From an uncultured Psychrosphaera sp. (GTDB lineage Bacteria; Pseudomonadota; Gammaproteobacteria; Enterobacterales; Alteromonadaceae): 64,000 bases of DNA. The DNA lies in assembly GCF_947500655.1 (NCBI RefSeq), contig NZ_CANMSK010000021.1, positions 1 to 64,000 of the forward strand, given 5' to 3'. The number at the start of each line of letters is the position of its first letter. The stretch's first letter is position 1. The notes under the pieces were generated by a model. The model saw only the letters and a list, made by a program, of their open reading frames with translations. It searched no databases and was not told the DNA's origin. Of the stretch, positions 16,705-26,442 are shown in pieces. The translations under genes and the position numbers were made by a program.

Positions 16705-19107
16705 TTAAAAGCTATAGGTAGCGGTTAATTTTGCGTTACGGCTTTCACCCGGTAAACCACCTAAGTACATAGCTTTGCTGTAATAAGTTTCATCCGTTAA
16801 GTTGCGTAAGTTAAGTTGGATATTCCACTCTTCACCTACATAACTAACTGCGCCACCTAAAACGGTATAAGCTTCAACAATTGCGTAATTAACACCAAAT
16901 GCAGACGCTGCAATAGAGCGCTCACCTTCATGCGTTACACCAATACTAAATTTAATTGGACTTGGTAAAGCTTCAAACTTATAGCTGTAACTTGTCCATA
17001 AACTAGCAAGGTTTTCTGCAAGACCTTTAGTTTGTTCTTCACTCTGGCTAGCTGCGTAGTTGCCTGGCACAGTTACCGGTGTTTGGTGTGTTGCATTAAA
17101 GTTCATTGTCCATTGGTCGTTAAACGCTAAGTTTAAATCAACTTCAACACCTTCTGTTTGGTCTTTCTCGTCGTAGTAATACTCAGTAAGATCAAAGTTA
17201 TCTACATCATCATAAAGAGGATTTGAATAGCGTAAGTTAGTACGACTTGTTTGGAAGAACACAACAGAGGCAAGTAAGTCTTCTTCAAATGCGGTAAAAC
17301 GTGCACCTAAATCAAAAGACTCAGACTCTGAATCTGGGCGGTTATCGTCTTCACTTAAGCTACCTAATACGCTGTATGCGGTTCTGCCTTTTGATGCATT
17401 TAAAAATGTGCTTAACTGCTCAAATGGTTGGTAATTTAAACCTAGGTTGTAAGTAAAACCACTGTCATCCGCATCTAATTCAGGGTTGCTGTCTGAAGTT
17501 TGGTTTTGATATGTTTGACTGATACTACTGTATGCACCACCAACACGAGCGGTTAGTTCATCTGTAATATAAACCACTTCTTGTAAGCTTAAGCCCCACG
17601 CTGTGGCTGACTTATCATATTTACTTCTTAGTGAAGGGTTATAATCTTCAAAAGTACCTGTAGGCCAGTTAGGATTACGGATATCTAAAATATAAGGAAC
17701 TGCATCACTTCTAGTATCGTCAGCATCCCAAATTGAATATTGTTGGTAATCCATTTCACGGTTTTCATAGTTGGCACTTATTAAATGCTCACCGCTTATA
17801 TCGCCGAATGTCCATGCGTTAGACAAATCAGCAAAGTATTGCCAAGTTGTTTCATTTGCTTCAATACTACGATATTCCTGACGACGAGCTGCATAAGGAT
17901 ACAATACACCGTCAATCACTAAAGGAGCTCTAGGATTTACATTCGTTGTTCCGTCACGTTCCGTGAAGATATAATTATTTGCTGATGTTTGGCGAATGTA
18001 TTCTGTTGAATAGCTTCGGTATTGTAATTGATGCGCTAATACCCAGTTATCCGTAATTTCAAGATCGTGACGAACTTTAAATCTAACTTCTTCACCTTGG
18101 TTTGGTGTAGAGATAGGTGAAATTAATGCAGTGTCGCCTAAGTCAATTGGCTGCCAACCGTCTGTACTACTTAAACTGCTAGCTAATTCTTCACGCTGAG
18201 CGTCAGTAAGTTGCAAGGCGTCTGCACTGATAGCAGTATCACCATTTGGTAAATCTGCTGCAGTAATACTGCCAGCTTCGGCATCAATTAGACTTAAATC
18301 AATTAAACGTACAGGATGTCCAACAGAATCAATTTGCACAGCATCATCAACATAAGCGGCAGAGAAAAGTAATGAATTACCACTAGAGATGTTATGACTT
18401 AAAGAAGCGTAAAACTCTGAGCGTTCTGAGCTTAATCCACGGTAACCGTCAGATTTTTCATAATTAGCAACAATTCTATAAGCCGTGTCTTTAGTTAAAC
18501 CAGCCGTTGCATCAACCATTAAACCTTGGTTGTTCCATTGCCCAGCAACTGCACGGATTTGATAAGCGGCCTCTTGTTGTGGTTTTTTCTCAATTAAATT
18601 GATAACACCACCAGCAGCACCCATACCATAAAGCCCTGTTGCAGGACCTTTTAATACTTCAATACTCTCAACATTGGTCATTGTACGTGTTGGGTTATAA
18701 CTATTTTCTAAGTCAGCTCCGCCATACATACCATCGTAAGCATAATTAACACCTAAACCACGAATAGCTAGATTATCACCAACACCATAGTTATTACCGG
18801 CTTGGCTTAATCCACTTACATTACGTAAACTTTCTTGTAATGTTGCTCCAGACTGCTCTGTGAATAACAACTTGTCTACCACGACAATGGCTGCAGGCGT
18901 CTGCATTAAATTCATATTAGATTTAGTCGCAGTTCCAGAATCAACAATAAGTTTATTATGTTTGCTATATACGCTTATTTTTTCAATTTCACCGTCTTTA
19001 GTTACTTTTGTAGTGTCTTCGTTTGCATAAGTTAGAGATGAAGTTGTTGCCATTAACATGGTTACAGCAGCTGAAATCGGCCATGTAGGTTTAAGCTTGA
19101 AACGCAT
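16705..19107 (-). CDS. TonB-dependent siderophore receptor
   Basis: The 800-residue outer-membrane receptor has a signal peptide (about 1-28), a TonB-box-like EKISVYSK stretch near residue 42, a plug domain (about 60-175 with the NVESIEVLKGPATGLYG motif) and a C-terminal 22-strand barrel ending in the aromatic TATYSF. The family is the FhuE/FpvA-like TIGR01783 type for ferric hydroxamate or mixed siderophores; the exact ligand cannot be read from sequence. A Fur box lies 55 bp upstream. DUF3649, PepSY and DUF3325 genes follow in the operon. Confidence 0.93.
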   Translation of the reverse strand: MRFKLKPTWPISAAVTMLMATTSSLTYANEDTTKVTKDGEIEKISVYSKHNKLIVDSGTATKSNMNLMQTPAAIVVVDKLLFTEQSGATLQESLRNVSGLSQAGNNYGVGDNLAIRGLGVNYAYDGMYGGADLENSYNPTRTMTNVESIEVLKGPATGLYGMGAAGGVINLIEKKPQQEAAYQIRAVAGQWNNQGLMVDATAGLTKDTAYRIVANYEKSDGYRGLSSERSEFYASLSHNISSGNSLLFSAAYVDDAVQIDSVGHPVRLIDLSLIDAEAGSITAADLPNGDTAISADALQLTDAQREELASSLSSTDGWQPIDLGDTALISPISTPNQGEEVRFKVRHDLEITDNWVLAHQLQYRSYSTEYIRQTSANNYIFTERDGTTNVNPRAPLVIDGVLYPYAARRQEYRSIEANETTWQYFADLSNAWTFGDISGEHLISANYENREMDYQQYSIWDADDTRSDAVPYILDIRNPNWPTGTFEDYNPSLRSKYDKSATAWGLSLQEVVYITDELTARVGGAYSSISQTYQNQTSDSNPELDADDSGFTYNLGLNYQPFEQLSTFLNASKGRTAYSVLGSLSEDDNRPDSESESFDLGARFTAFEEDLLASVVFFQTSRTNLRYSNPLYDDVDNFDLTEYYYDEKDQTEGVEVDLNLAFNDQWTMNFNATHQTPVTVPGNYAASQSEEQTKGLAENLASLWTSYSYKFEALPSPIKFSIGVTHEGERSIAASAFGVNYAIVEAYTVLGGAVSYVGEEWNIQLNLRNLTDETYYSKAMYLGGLPGESRNAKLTATYSF

Positions 19108-19161
19108 TAGAGGATACCCTTATTAAATATGTGTGTTTTATATCTTTTTAATATATAGCAA

Positions 19162-19176
19162 TGATAATGATTCTCA
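19162..19176 (-). promoter_or_regulatory. Fur box
   Basis: TGATAATGATTCTCA matches the 7-1-7 Fur consensus TGATAATnATTATCA with a single mismatch. It lies 55 bp before the TonB-receptor start codon, so the operon should be derepressed by iron limitation. Confidence 0.85.
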
Positions 19177-19349
19177 TTTGTTTATTCAATATTTAAATCA
19201 GCTATTTTTATGTGTACGTTAAGCCTGTAGTGGATCACCGCGAAATTAATCACTTTAATCTGTTGATTATAAAAGTAAAAAATAATGGAAAGGGTCGATT
19301 GGAGAAAAGAGAAATATATTAATTGGCCAGTCAATAAATCTGCACATAC

Positions 19350-19380
19350 AAAAAAGGCCAGAGACAATGTCACTGACCTT
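19350..19380 (-). terminator. pepB terminator
   Basis: On the minus strand a 13-bp stem with two mismatches (AAGG-CAG-GACA paired with TGTC-CTG-CCTT) and a three-base loop is followed by six T, 59 bp past the pepB stop. Confidence 0.7.
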
Positions 19381-19439
19381 AGATAAGTTGTTAACCTATT
19401 AAATTGGAACCTTATTTAATAAAGCGCCAATATTAACAA

Positions 19440-20729
19440 TTAGTCATCTAACAATATTCTAGCAATAGTACGGACGCCCATGCCTGTTGCTCCGGCTGAG
19501 TATTTGCCATTGCCTGCAGGGTTGAATGCGCCAGCTAAGTCAAAGTGTAACCAGTTTTGGCCTTCATTAGCGACAAAGCGTGATAAGAAGCCTGCTGCGT
19601 TTGAAGCTCCGCCTTGACCACCACCTTTTTGTGCTCGGCTGTTTGCCGTATCTGCATACGGTGATGGACACGCTTTTTGATGGAATTTCTCAAGTGGTAA
19701 TGCCCACGCGCCCTCAAACTCTAATTCAGCAGCTTGTAAGCCTTGTGCAACAAATGGTTTGTCTAAACCAAATACCGCATTGTAATCACTACCAACGGCC
19801 ATCATAGCGGCACCAGTTAGCGTCGCTGCGTTAATAACACGTTGTGCTTTTAACTCGCCTGCGTGTAATAAACCGTCTGCCAATACAACGCGCCCTTCTG
19901 CATCTGTATTTACAATCTCTACGGTTGTGCCATTTTTATAAGTTAAAATGTCACCTAGTTTATAAGCGTTACCGCCAATAAGGTTTTCTGCGCAGCATAA
20001 TATAAGTTTAACTCGTTTGTTAAGGCCACGAGAAATAGCTAATGCAAGTGCAGCTGTTACTGTTGCAGCGCCGCCCATGTCGCATTTCATGCTCAACATG
20101 CCTTCAGACGCTTTAATGGAATAACCACCACTGTCAAAGGTTATACCTTTACCAACAAGCGCCGTTGAAATTGGTGCATTTTTATCTTTAGTTGGATTGT
20201 AATCTAACGTCAACATAACCGGAGGATGAATACTGGCGCGGCCAACTGAATGAAGTCCAACCCAGCCATTTTCTAGTAAGTCGTCACCCATTACGATTTC
20301 GTGAGTCACGCAATCTGGGGCTAATTCTGTAATAAGGTTTATTGAGCTGTTAGCTAATGCTAATGGATACATATCTTGTGGAGATTGATTGGTAACATTT
20401 TTTGACCAATCAAACGCTAGTTTACGATTGTTTAATTCAGTCGTATCACCTTCAGCCCAAACAACCGTTTGGCCACCTTTGGCTGTTGTAAAACCAAGAT
20501 AGAAACTCCATTGTTGTTCTATGTCCCAAGACTCTGCAAGTGCAACGGCATTAACCCCTAAAGATTGAATTTGGCGAGCCGACGTTTGGATAGTTGATAA
20601 TTGGGATTTGTAATCTGTATCCGTTAGATGAATGACTTGACCTTCTGCATTCATGCTAAGTGAGTTGTTTGTTCCCCACTGGGCTGGTGCTGCTTGTTTT
20701 GAAACGGTAACGTTTAAGATATCTGACAT
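19440..20729 (-). CDS. pepB: Aminopeptidase B (peptidase B, M17 family)
   Basis: This cytosolic dinuclear-metal leucyl-type aminopeptidase releases N-terminal residues from peptides. The M17 signature NTDAEGRVVLADGL and the upstream GKGITFDSGGYSIK motif with the metal-binding Lys/Asp are intact. The ATG at 20729 gives 429 residues and an N-terminus colinear with E. coli PepB (427); it follows GAGAG. An ATG twelve bases upstream has no ribosome-binding site. PepB rather than PepA is favoured by the short N-terminal domain. Confidence 0.9.
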   Translation of the reverse strand: MSDILNVTVSKQAAPAQWGTNNSLSMNAEGQVIHLTDTDYKSQLSTIQTSARQIQSLGVNAVALAESWDIEQQWSFYLGFTTAKGGQTVVWAEGDTTELNNRKLAFDWSKNVTNQSPQDMYPLALANSSINLITELAPDCVTHEIVMGDDLLENGWVGLHSVGRASIHPPVMLTLDYNPTKDKNAPISTALVGKGITFDSGGYSIKASEGMLSMKCDMGGAATVTAALALAISRGLNKRVKLILCCAENLIGGNAYKLGDILTYKNGTTVEIVNTDAEGRVVLADGLLHAGELKAQRVINAATLTGAAMMAVGSDYNAVFGLDKPFVAQGLQAAELEFEGAWALPLEKFHQKACPSPYADTANSRAQKGGGQGGASNAAGFLSRFVANEGQNWLHFDLAGAFNPAGNGKYSAGATGMGVRTIARILLDD

Positions 20730-20923
20730 GGGCACTCTCATAGTTAAAATAATTGAAGACGTATAATTGGCTACAAAAAAGAAAATTAATTCTATAACAT
20801 CAGTTTACTCCTTGTTTTCTCATTAATATAGTTATTGAATACACATCTTAATAAAATTGTCTTCGTTAATTGATTGGATGGTTGGGGATAGTTTTTAACT
20901 TATTTTTATAAAGGAAAATAGCA

Positions 20924-21865
20924 ATGGCCGGAGCAAGTTTTTTTGCATTGTTTGATGATATCGCCTTACTGTTAGATGACGTAGCAGCAATGACGAAAGT
21001 AGCCGCTAAAAAAACAGCTGGTGTATTAGGTGATGACTTAGCGGTGAATGCTGAGCAAGTTTCAGGTGTTAAAGCCAATAGAGAATTGCCGGTTGTTTGG
21101 GCTGTGGCAAAAGGATCTTTACTAAATAAGTGCATGTTAGTGCCTGCGGCGATATTAATTAGCATATTTGCCAACTGGCTGATTGTGCCATTATTGATCA
21201 TGGGTGGTTTATTTTTGTCTTTTGAAGGGGCAGAAAAAATCATTGAAATGGTAGAGAAGAAAGGGAAAGGAAAAAACAAAAAAACACAACACCAAGAAGC
21301 TTTAATTTCGGCATTAAATGAACCGGACCTAGATATAGTCAAATACGAAAAAGACAAAATAAAAAGTGCGATAAAAACCGACTTTGTTTTATCGGCAGAA
21401 ATAATAATTATTGCCCTTGGAACCGTTGCCAACAACACCTTAATTGAACAAATATTAGTATTATCAGTTATTGCCATCGTGGTAACTACAGGCGTTTATG
21501 GCGTGGTTGCGCTTATCGTTAGGATGGATGATGTAGGTTTAGCTTGGTTGTCACTTAAACCGAGTAATTTATTTAATAAGTTGCGTAACAAAATTGGGTC
21601 AGGTTTATTAATGTTTGCACCTAAATTAATGCAGAGTTTAAGTTGGATTGGCCTAGTTGCTATGTTTTTAGTTGGCGGCGGCATGCTAACGCACAATATG
21701 GCTTGGTTACATCACGTATCTGAAATCGTTTTAGGTTTTTTACCAGCAGATAGCAATGTAATACATACAACCACCAGTGTTTTATTAGACGGTAGTTACG
21801 GTGTAATTGCCGGATTAATAGTAGCGGGCTTGTTACATTTAATCCTAAGCAAAACTAAAGAGTAA
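20924..21865 (+). CDS. DUF808 (YedI-family) inner-membrane protein
   Basis: The 313-residue protein opens with the family hallmark SFFALFDDIALLLDDVA and has several membrane helices (about 70-100, 150-195, 235-310). It corresponds to E. coli YedI (305 aa), whose function is unknown. The ATG follows AAAGGAAAATAGCA. It lies divergent from pepB and 39 bp before sfsA, on the same strand, and may be co-transcribed with it. Confidence 0.88.
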   Translation: MAGASFFALFDDIALLLDDVAAMTKVAAKKTAGVLGDDLAVNAEQVSGVKANRELPVVWAVAKGSLLNKCMLVPAAILISIFANWLIVPLLIMGGLFLSFEGAEKIIEMVEKKGKGKNKKTQHQEALISALNEPDLDIVKYEKDKIKSAIKTDFVLSAEIIIIALGTVANNTLIEQILVLSVIAIVVTTGVYGVVALIVRMDDVGLAWLSLKPSNLFNKLRNKIGSGLLMFAPKLMQSLSWIGLVAMFLVGGGMLTHNMAWLHHVSEIVLGFLPADSNVIHTTTSVLLDGSYGVIAGLIVAGLLHLILSKTKE

Positions 21866-21904
21866 CTATTTTATGCGGCATTATTGTTATGAAGCGTTAT
21901 TTTT

Positions 21905-22654
21905 ATGAAGCATAGCTCGCCTTTAGTAAAGGGCACATTAATAAAACGTTACAAACGTTTTTTAGCCGATGTAGAAACCGAAAATGGCGAAGTGATCACC
22001 ATTCATTGTCCCAATACAGGGGCAATGACGGGTTGTGCAGAGCCTGGTTATACCGTGTATTACAGTACGAGCGATAATCCTAAACGTAAATATCCAAACA
22101 CTTTTGAACTCGCTCAAAATCATCTAGGACACTTTATTGGTATTAATACTATCAAAGCAAATAAAGTCGTAATTGAGGCAATAAACAAAGGTTTACTGCC
22201 AACTCTTAACAATTACTCCACGTTAGCAACAGAAGTGAAATACGGTAACGAGAACAGTCGAATTGATATATTACTCACGGATAATGCCTTAGATGATAGC
22301 TCTGACAGGAGCAGTACAAAACCTAATTGTTATGTGGAAGTAAAATCTACAACATTATTGTTAGATGAAAAAACAGGGTTAGGCGCATTTCCAGACGCGG
22401 TCACTACACGTGGACAAAAGCACATTCGCGAGCTAGTTGAGATGATCCAACAAGGTCATAGGGGCGTAATAGTGTTTTTAGTTCAACATACAGGTATTGA
22501 ATCGGTAAAAGTGGCCGATACTGTTGATGCTAAATATGCTGACGAACTAAAAAAGGCGTTTTTTGCAGGATTAGAAATAATAGTATTACACACAAAAATT
22601 GATGTTGACGGTATTACGGCGAATAACACCAGTAAATTTCAGTGGCCGGCATAA
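21905..22654 (+). CDS. sfsA: DNA/RNA nuclease SfsA
   Basis: The 249-residue protein shows the SfsA family pattern, including CPNTGAMTGCAEPG (residues 35-48), the YVEVKSTTL stretch of a PD-(D/E)XK-like nuclease core and FPDAVTTRGQKHIREL. E. coli SfsA was first linked to maltose metabolism and later described as a sugar-fermentation/nucleic-acid-binding nuclease. It begins the classic sfsA-dksA-gluQ-pcnB-folK-panBC cluster, 152 bp before dksA. Confidence 0.93.
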   Translation: MKHSSPLVKGTLIKRYKRFLADVETENGEVITIHCPNTGAMTGCAEPGYTVYYSTSDNPKRKYPNTFELAQNHLGHFIGINTIKANKVVIEAINKGLLPTLNNYSTLATEVKYGNENSRIDILLTDNALDDSSDRSSTKPNCYVEVKSTTLLLDEKTGLGAFPDAVTTRGQKHIRELVEMIQQGHRGVIVFLVQHTGIESVKVADTVDAKYADELKKAFFAGLEIIVLHTKIDVDGITANNTSKFQWPA

Positions 22655-22684
22655 GATTTATTTTGTTCATATTTAACAAATAAA

Positions 22685-22713
22685 TTGCTCTGGCCTTAAT
22701 TATTTGCTATAGA
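22685..22713 (+). promoter_or_regulatory. dksA promoter with GC-rich discriminator
   Basis: TTGCTC and TATAGA are separated by 17 bases and followed by TAGCGCC. It lies about 94 bp before the dksA ATG. A GC-rich discriminator is typical of promoters inhibited by ppGpp and DksA; E. coli dksA is autoregulated this way. Confidence 0.55.
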
Positions 22714-22806
22714 TAGCGCCGTTTTTTAAAAGCAGTAACACCACTGGTTGCTGAATAAAAATACCAAAATACGCTAACCAGTTGAATTATTAGGAGAAAA
22801 CAACGC

Positions 22807-23247
22807 ATGGCAGATAAAAAATCATTAGGATTGCTAGCCCTCGCAGGCGTTGAGCCGTATGTTGAGAAGAAAAATGAAGAGTACATGTGTGATGAGCAGT
22901 ACGAACATTTTAGTAAAATTTTAAATGCTTGGCGTACTCAGTTACGCGAAGAAGTTGACCGTACTTTGTCTCATATGCAAGACGAAGCAGCGAACTTTCC
23001 AGATCCAGTAGACCGTGCTTCGCAAGAAGAAGAGTTTGCATTGGAATTACGTACTCGAGATCGTGAACGTAAGTTAATTAAGAAAATCGAAAAAACACTT
23101 GGTTTAATTAAATCTGGCGACTTTGGTTTTTGTAAGACTTGTGGAATAGAAATTGGTATTCGTCGCTTAGAAGCACGTCCTACCGCAGACCAATGTATCG
23201 ACTGTAAAACATTATCTGAAATTAAAGAGAAGCAATTAGGTGGTTAA
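22807..23247 (+). CDS. dksA: RNA polymerase-binding transcription factor DksA
   Basis: DksA enters the secondary channel of RNA polymerase and with ppGpp reprograms transcription in the stringent response. The 146-residue protein has the coiled coil with the acidic tip [14 protein letters not shown] (about residues 63-76) and the four-cysteine zinc finger Cys109, Cys112, Cys130 and Cys133. AGGAG lies eleven bases before the ATG. A hairpin spanning its stop codon separates it from gluQ. Confidence 0.97.
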   Translation: MADKKSLGLLALAGVEPYVEKKNEEYMCDEQYEHFSKILNAWRTQLREEVDRTLSHMQDEAANFPDPVDRASQEEEFALELRTRDRERKLIKKIEKTLGLIKSGDFGFCKTCGIEIGIRRLEARPTADQCIDCKTLSEIKEKQLGG

Positions 23248-23268
23248 GGCATAAGCCTTAACCCTTTT
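23242..23268 (+). terminator. Hairpin spanning dksA stop codon
   Basis: GGTTAAGGC (23242-23250) pairs perfectly with GCCTTAACC (23255-23263) around ATAA, followed by CTTTT. The dksA TAA lies inside the left arm. It is probably a weak terminator or attenuator before gluQ. Confidence 0.55.
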
Positions 23269-23291
23269 CACTTTAGTACTTATCCATTTTA

Positions 23292-24254
23292 GTGAAGCTT
23301 CCAATTTTGAACTCGTTTCATCTGCAAAAAAAATTCCAAATCAGCAATGTCCAATATCGTGGACGTTTTGCGCCATCTCCATCTGGACCTTTACACTTTG
23401 GCTCTTTAGTCGCAGCTCTTGGTAGTTTTTTGCATGCAAAATCTCAAAATGGTTTATGGTTTGTACGGATTGAAGATATAGATAAACCAAGAGAGCAAGC
23501 TGGCTCTGTTGATGATATTTTAAATGCTCTTGAAAGCTTTGGTATGGTTTGGGATCAAGATTTACAAACAAACAACGAAAATAACTATCGTGGCTGTTTA
23601 GTCCAATCCAATCGCTTAGAGCGCTACCAACAAATTTTTGATGATTTAAAACAACAAGGTCTTCTGTATTCTTGTTATTGCACACGCAAAGAGATTAAAG
23701 AAATGGGTGGCATTTATCTTGGTCACTGCCGTAATAAACAGCACAGATTTGACGCTCATGCGGTTAGGATAAAGCAACAAGCAGCACAAACTGAGTTTAC
23801 CGATTTACTGCATGGCAAAGTTAATATTGATGAGCAGCTAATGAATGAAGATTACATTGTTAAGCGTTCGGATGGTCTATTTGCTTATCAGTTGGTCGTG
23901 GTTATTGATGATATAGATCAAGCCATTACCAATGTAGTAAGAGGTGTTGATATCATGGAATTAACACCTAGGCAGATAAGTTTATTTAATTTATTTGGCA
24001 TTGCACCGCCAAGTTATTTGCATTTACCTTTGATAGTTAATGATGATGGGCAAAAGCTAAGTAAACAAAATAAAGCGTCTGCAATTAATTGTAGTGATCC
24101 AAAACCTGAATTGCTTAAAGCTTTAGCTTGCTTAGGATTGCCGGTGTTAAGTCAATCTTCTCTGTCGGCCCTTTCAATACCTGATATCATTGACTGGGCA
24201 ATACAAAATTGGGATATAAATAAGATCCCAACTCAGTTAAATATTTTGCTTTAA
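23292..24254 (+). CDS. gluQ: Glutamyl-Q tRNA(Asp) synthetase
   Basis: GluQRS attaches glutamate to the queuosine at position 34 of tRNA(Asp). It is a catalytic-domain-only paralogue of GltX. The class I HIGH-type motif is PSGPLHFGSL (about residues 28-37), KLSKQNKA is the KMSKS counterpart, and a zinc site is built by CYCTRKE and GHC. The open frame has only a GTG start at 23292; an in-frame TTG at 23307 is another possibility, since conserved sequence begins at YRGRFAPSP. Length 320 (E. coli 308). It sits between dksA and pcnB as in enterobacteria. Confidence 0.93.
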   Translation: MKLPILNSFHLQKKFQISNVQYRGRFAPSPSGPLHFGSLVAALGSFLHAKSQNGLWFVRIEDIDKPREQAGSVDDILNALESFGMVWDQDLQTNNENNYRGCLVQSNRLERYQQIFDDLKQQGLLYSCYCTRKEIKEMGGIYLGHCRNKQHRFDAHAVRIKQQAAQTEFTDLLHGKVNIDEQLMNEDYIVKRSDGLFAYQLVVVIDDIDQAITNVVRGVDIMELTPRQISLFNLFGIAPPSYLHLPLIVNDDGQKLSKQNKASAINCSDPKPELLKALACLGLPVLSQSSLSALSIPDIIDWAIQNWDINKIPTQLNILL

Positions 24255-24306
24255 CGAACAAAAACAACATTAAAAAATTAAAGATGTTTGATTCATCGTT
24301 AACTTA

Positions 24307-24335
24307 TTTATATTTACAGCTAATTGCTGTAAAAT
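24307..24335 (+). promoter_or_regulatory. Candidate pcnB promoter overlapping a palindrome
   Basis: TTTATA and TAAAAT are 17 bases apart and followed by GCGCCGC. The perfect inverted repeat TTTACAGC-N5-GCTGTAAA (24313-24333) covers the spacer and the -10, the position expected for a repressor operator. Confidence 0.45.
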
Positions 24336-24401
24336 GCGCCGCTTTCGTAGGCTTAGCTACATGCGTCTAATCATAATTAATAAAATTGGGTAAATCTCTT
24401 A

Positions 24402-25901
24402 GTGGTATTTAAAAAAGTTATATCTTGGTTTAGTAAAAGCAAGCCTCAATCAGCGGCTACAACTCCAAGCAAGTCAAAGGCACCTGCCAAACAATATGTT
24501 GCTCGAACTCCTAGAGTTATCGAAGGCGCCACGACAATTCCACGTAGCGAACATCCAGTGTCCAGAAAGGACATTAGCCCAAGTGCGCTTAAAGTTTTAT
24601 ATCGTCTTAAAGATAATGGTTACGAAGCTTACTTAGTTGGTGGCTGTATTCGAGATATCTTATTAGGTTTAGAGCCTAAAGATTTTGACGTAGTAACTAA
24701 CGCCACTCCAGAACAAGTTAAACGCTGTTTTAATAATTGCCGCTTAATTGGTCGCCGCTTCCGTTTAGCGCATATCATGTTTGGTAGGGAGATCATTGAA
24801 GTTGCAACGTTCCGTGGACATCACGAAGCAGAAGCCGAACCTGAAGAAAACGAAACAAAAGAACAGTTAGCTAAAAAGGTTTCTCGTCAAAGCGACGAAG
24901 GACAATTGTTGCGTGACAATGTATTTGGTTCAATGGAGGAAGACGCGGAACGTCGTGATTTTACTATCAATGCCTTATATTACGACATCAGAGATTTCTC
25001 AATTTACGACTTTGCCAATGGCATGGCTGATATCGAAAAAGGCTTAATTGACCTAATTGGCGATCCTGAAACTCGCTATCGTGAAGATCCAGTGCGTATG
25101 TTACGCGCAGTTCGTTTTTCTAATAAATTACGCATGCAAATTGCAGAACGTACTGAAAAACCAATTTTTGAACTGGCTCACTTATTACAAAATATCCCAC
25201 CGGCACGTTTGTTTGATGAATCATTAAAACTAATGTTAGCGGGTAAAGCTCAAGTAAATTATCAGTCGTTAAGAGAATATGGTTTATTCCGCTATTTTTA
25301 TCCTGCGGTTGATAAAGAGCTAACGGGCAATATGGACGATAAAGAAGAACGCTTACTGTCTATTATGTTTAATGCTACCGATACTCGTATTAATTCAGGT
25401 AAGTCGGTTTCTCCAGCTTATATCCTAGCGGCTATGTTTTGGTACCCATTGGAAGCAATTGCAACCTCACTAGAGCAAGAAGGTGGATTACATCCGTATG
25501 ATGCATTCCAAGTTGCGACTAACGATGTGTTACAACAAGCTGTGCAAACTATTGCTATTCCAAAACGCTTTACTGCTGCTGCTCGCGAGATTTGGACGTT
25601 CCAACATAGATTAACCAAAACGACTGGCAAACGTCCGTCAGTGTTAATTGAAAATCCAAGATTTAGAGCCGCTTATGATTTCTTAGTACTACGTGCTGAA
25701 GTTGAAGGTGGTGAATTGGTTGAGTTGGCGCAATTCTGGACAGATTATCAACAATCTGACGAAGGTAAAAAACACGCCTACGCTAATCCAAACCAAGGCA
25801 AACCTAGCTTTAAATCAAAAGCACCAGATTCAAGCTACCCAAAGAAAAAACGTAAACCTCGCAAATATGATAAGCCTAAGGCCAAAAACCAAGGAAGCTA
25901 A
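24402..25901 (+). CDS. pcnB: Poly(A) polymerase I (polynucleotide adenylyltransferase)
   Basis: PcnB adds poly(A) tails to RNA 3' ends and marks them for decay. The class II nucleotidyltransferase head is at about residues 70-210, with YLVGGCIRDILLG and the catalytic FDVVTNATPE region, followed by the tRNA-binding-like domain (PVRMLRAVRFSNKL) and a lysine/arginine-rich tail (last ~35 residues) that may bind RNA. The start is GTG at 24402; no ATG lies in the conserved N-terminus. Length 499. folK follows after two bases and is surely co-translated. Confidence 0.94.
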   Translation: MVFKKVISWFSKSKPQSAATTPSKSKAPAKQYVARTPRVIEGATTIPRSEHPVSRKDISPSALKVLYRLKDNGYEAYLVGGCIRDILLGLEPKDFDVVTNATPEQVKRCFNNCRLIGRRFRLAHIMFGREIIEVATFRGHHEAEAEPEENETKEQLAKKVSRQSDEGQLLRDNVFGSMEEDAERRDFTINALYYDIRDFSIYDFANGMADIEKGLIDLIGDPETRYREDPVRMLRAVRFSNKLRMQIAERTEKPIFELAHLLQNIPPARLFDESLKLMLAGKAQVNYQSLREYGLFRYFYPAVDKELTGNMDDKEERLLSIMFNATDTRINSGKSVSPAYILAAMFWYPLEAIATSLEQEGGLHPYDAFQVATNDVLQQAVQTIAIPKRFTAAAREIWTFQHRLTKTTGKRPSVLIENPRFRAAYDFLVLRAEVEGGELVELAQFWTDYQQSDEGKKHAYANPNQGKPSFKSKAPDSSYPKKKRKPRKYDKPKAKNQGS

Positions 25902-25903
25902 TA

Positions 25904-26386
25904 ATGAGTGAACTGGTTTATATTGGTTTAGGGGCAAATTTACAATCACCACTAGCAACCATAAAATTAGCACTTGAAGAGTTAGCTAATTTACCAAATT
26001 CTGAGTTTATTACTGTGTCTAAGATATACAGCAGTAAACCAATGGGACCTGCCGACCAACCTGATTATATCAACGCAGTTGCATTAATTAAAACTGAGCT
26101 GACAGCTCATGAATTATTTAAGCATACTTGTAGCATTGAAGATAAACATGGCCGAACTCGCTTAGGTGAGCATTGGGGAGCGCGTACGTTAGACTTAGAT
26201 ATCTTATTATTTGGTCAACAATTAATAAATGACGAAACCTTAATTATCCCTCATTATGGTTTACAGCAACGTGAGTTTGTTATTTATCCTTTATTAGATA
26301 TTACTCCCGATTTAGTGTTACCTTGCAGTACATCAGTTGCTGCATTAACTAGTAACATTCCGTTGAATGGGATGACGCCCATTTAA
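25904..26386 (+). CDS. folK: HPPK, 2-amino-4-hydroxy-6-hydroxymethyldihydropteridine pyrophosphokinase
   Basis: FolK pyrophosphorylates hydroxymethyl-dihydropterin in folate synthesis. The 160-residue protein has the YIGLGANLQSP start, the SSKPMGPADQPDYINAV stretch and the HPPK signature RTLDLDILLFG. It starts two bases after the pcnB stop, as in E. coli, and precedes panBC. Confidence 0.95.
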   Translation: MSELVYIGLGANLQSPLATIKLALEELANLPNSEFITVSKIYSSKPMGPADQPDYINAVALIKTELTAHELFKHTCSIEDKHGRTRLGEHWGARTLDLDILLFGQQLINDETLIIPHYGLQQREFVIYPLLDITPDLVLPCSTSVAALTSNIPLNGMTPI

Positions 26387-26442
26387 ACACCCTAGATTAC
26401 AAGTTATAACAAGATTGTTAAGCAAAATTACAAAGGTTTATC

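Larger units (their letters stand above)
19108..19439. other. 332-bp gene-free region before pepB and the receptor operon
   Basis: It holds the promoter and Fur box of the siderophore-receptor operon (about 19130-19185) and the pepB terminator (19350-19380). The AT-rich part between (19185-19350) shows no supported gene; a 63-codon minus-strand frame there lacks a ribosome-binding site and family features. Confidence 0.6.

Noticed and set aside
19182..19373. 63-codon minus-strand open frame
   Set aside because: It has no ribosome-binding site and overlaps the Fur-box region and the pepB terminator; composition is AT-rich non-coding.
20866..21477. 203-codon minus-strand open frame
   Set aside because: It is antisense to the DUF808 gene, which has clear family motifs.
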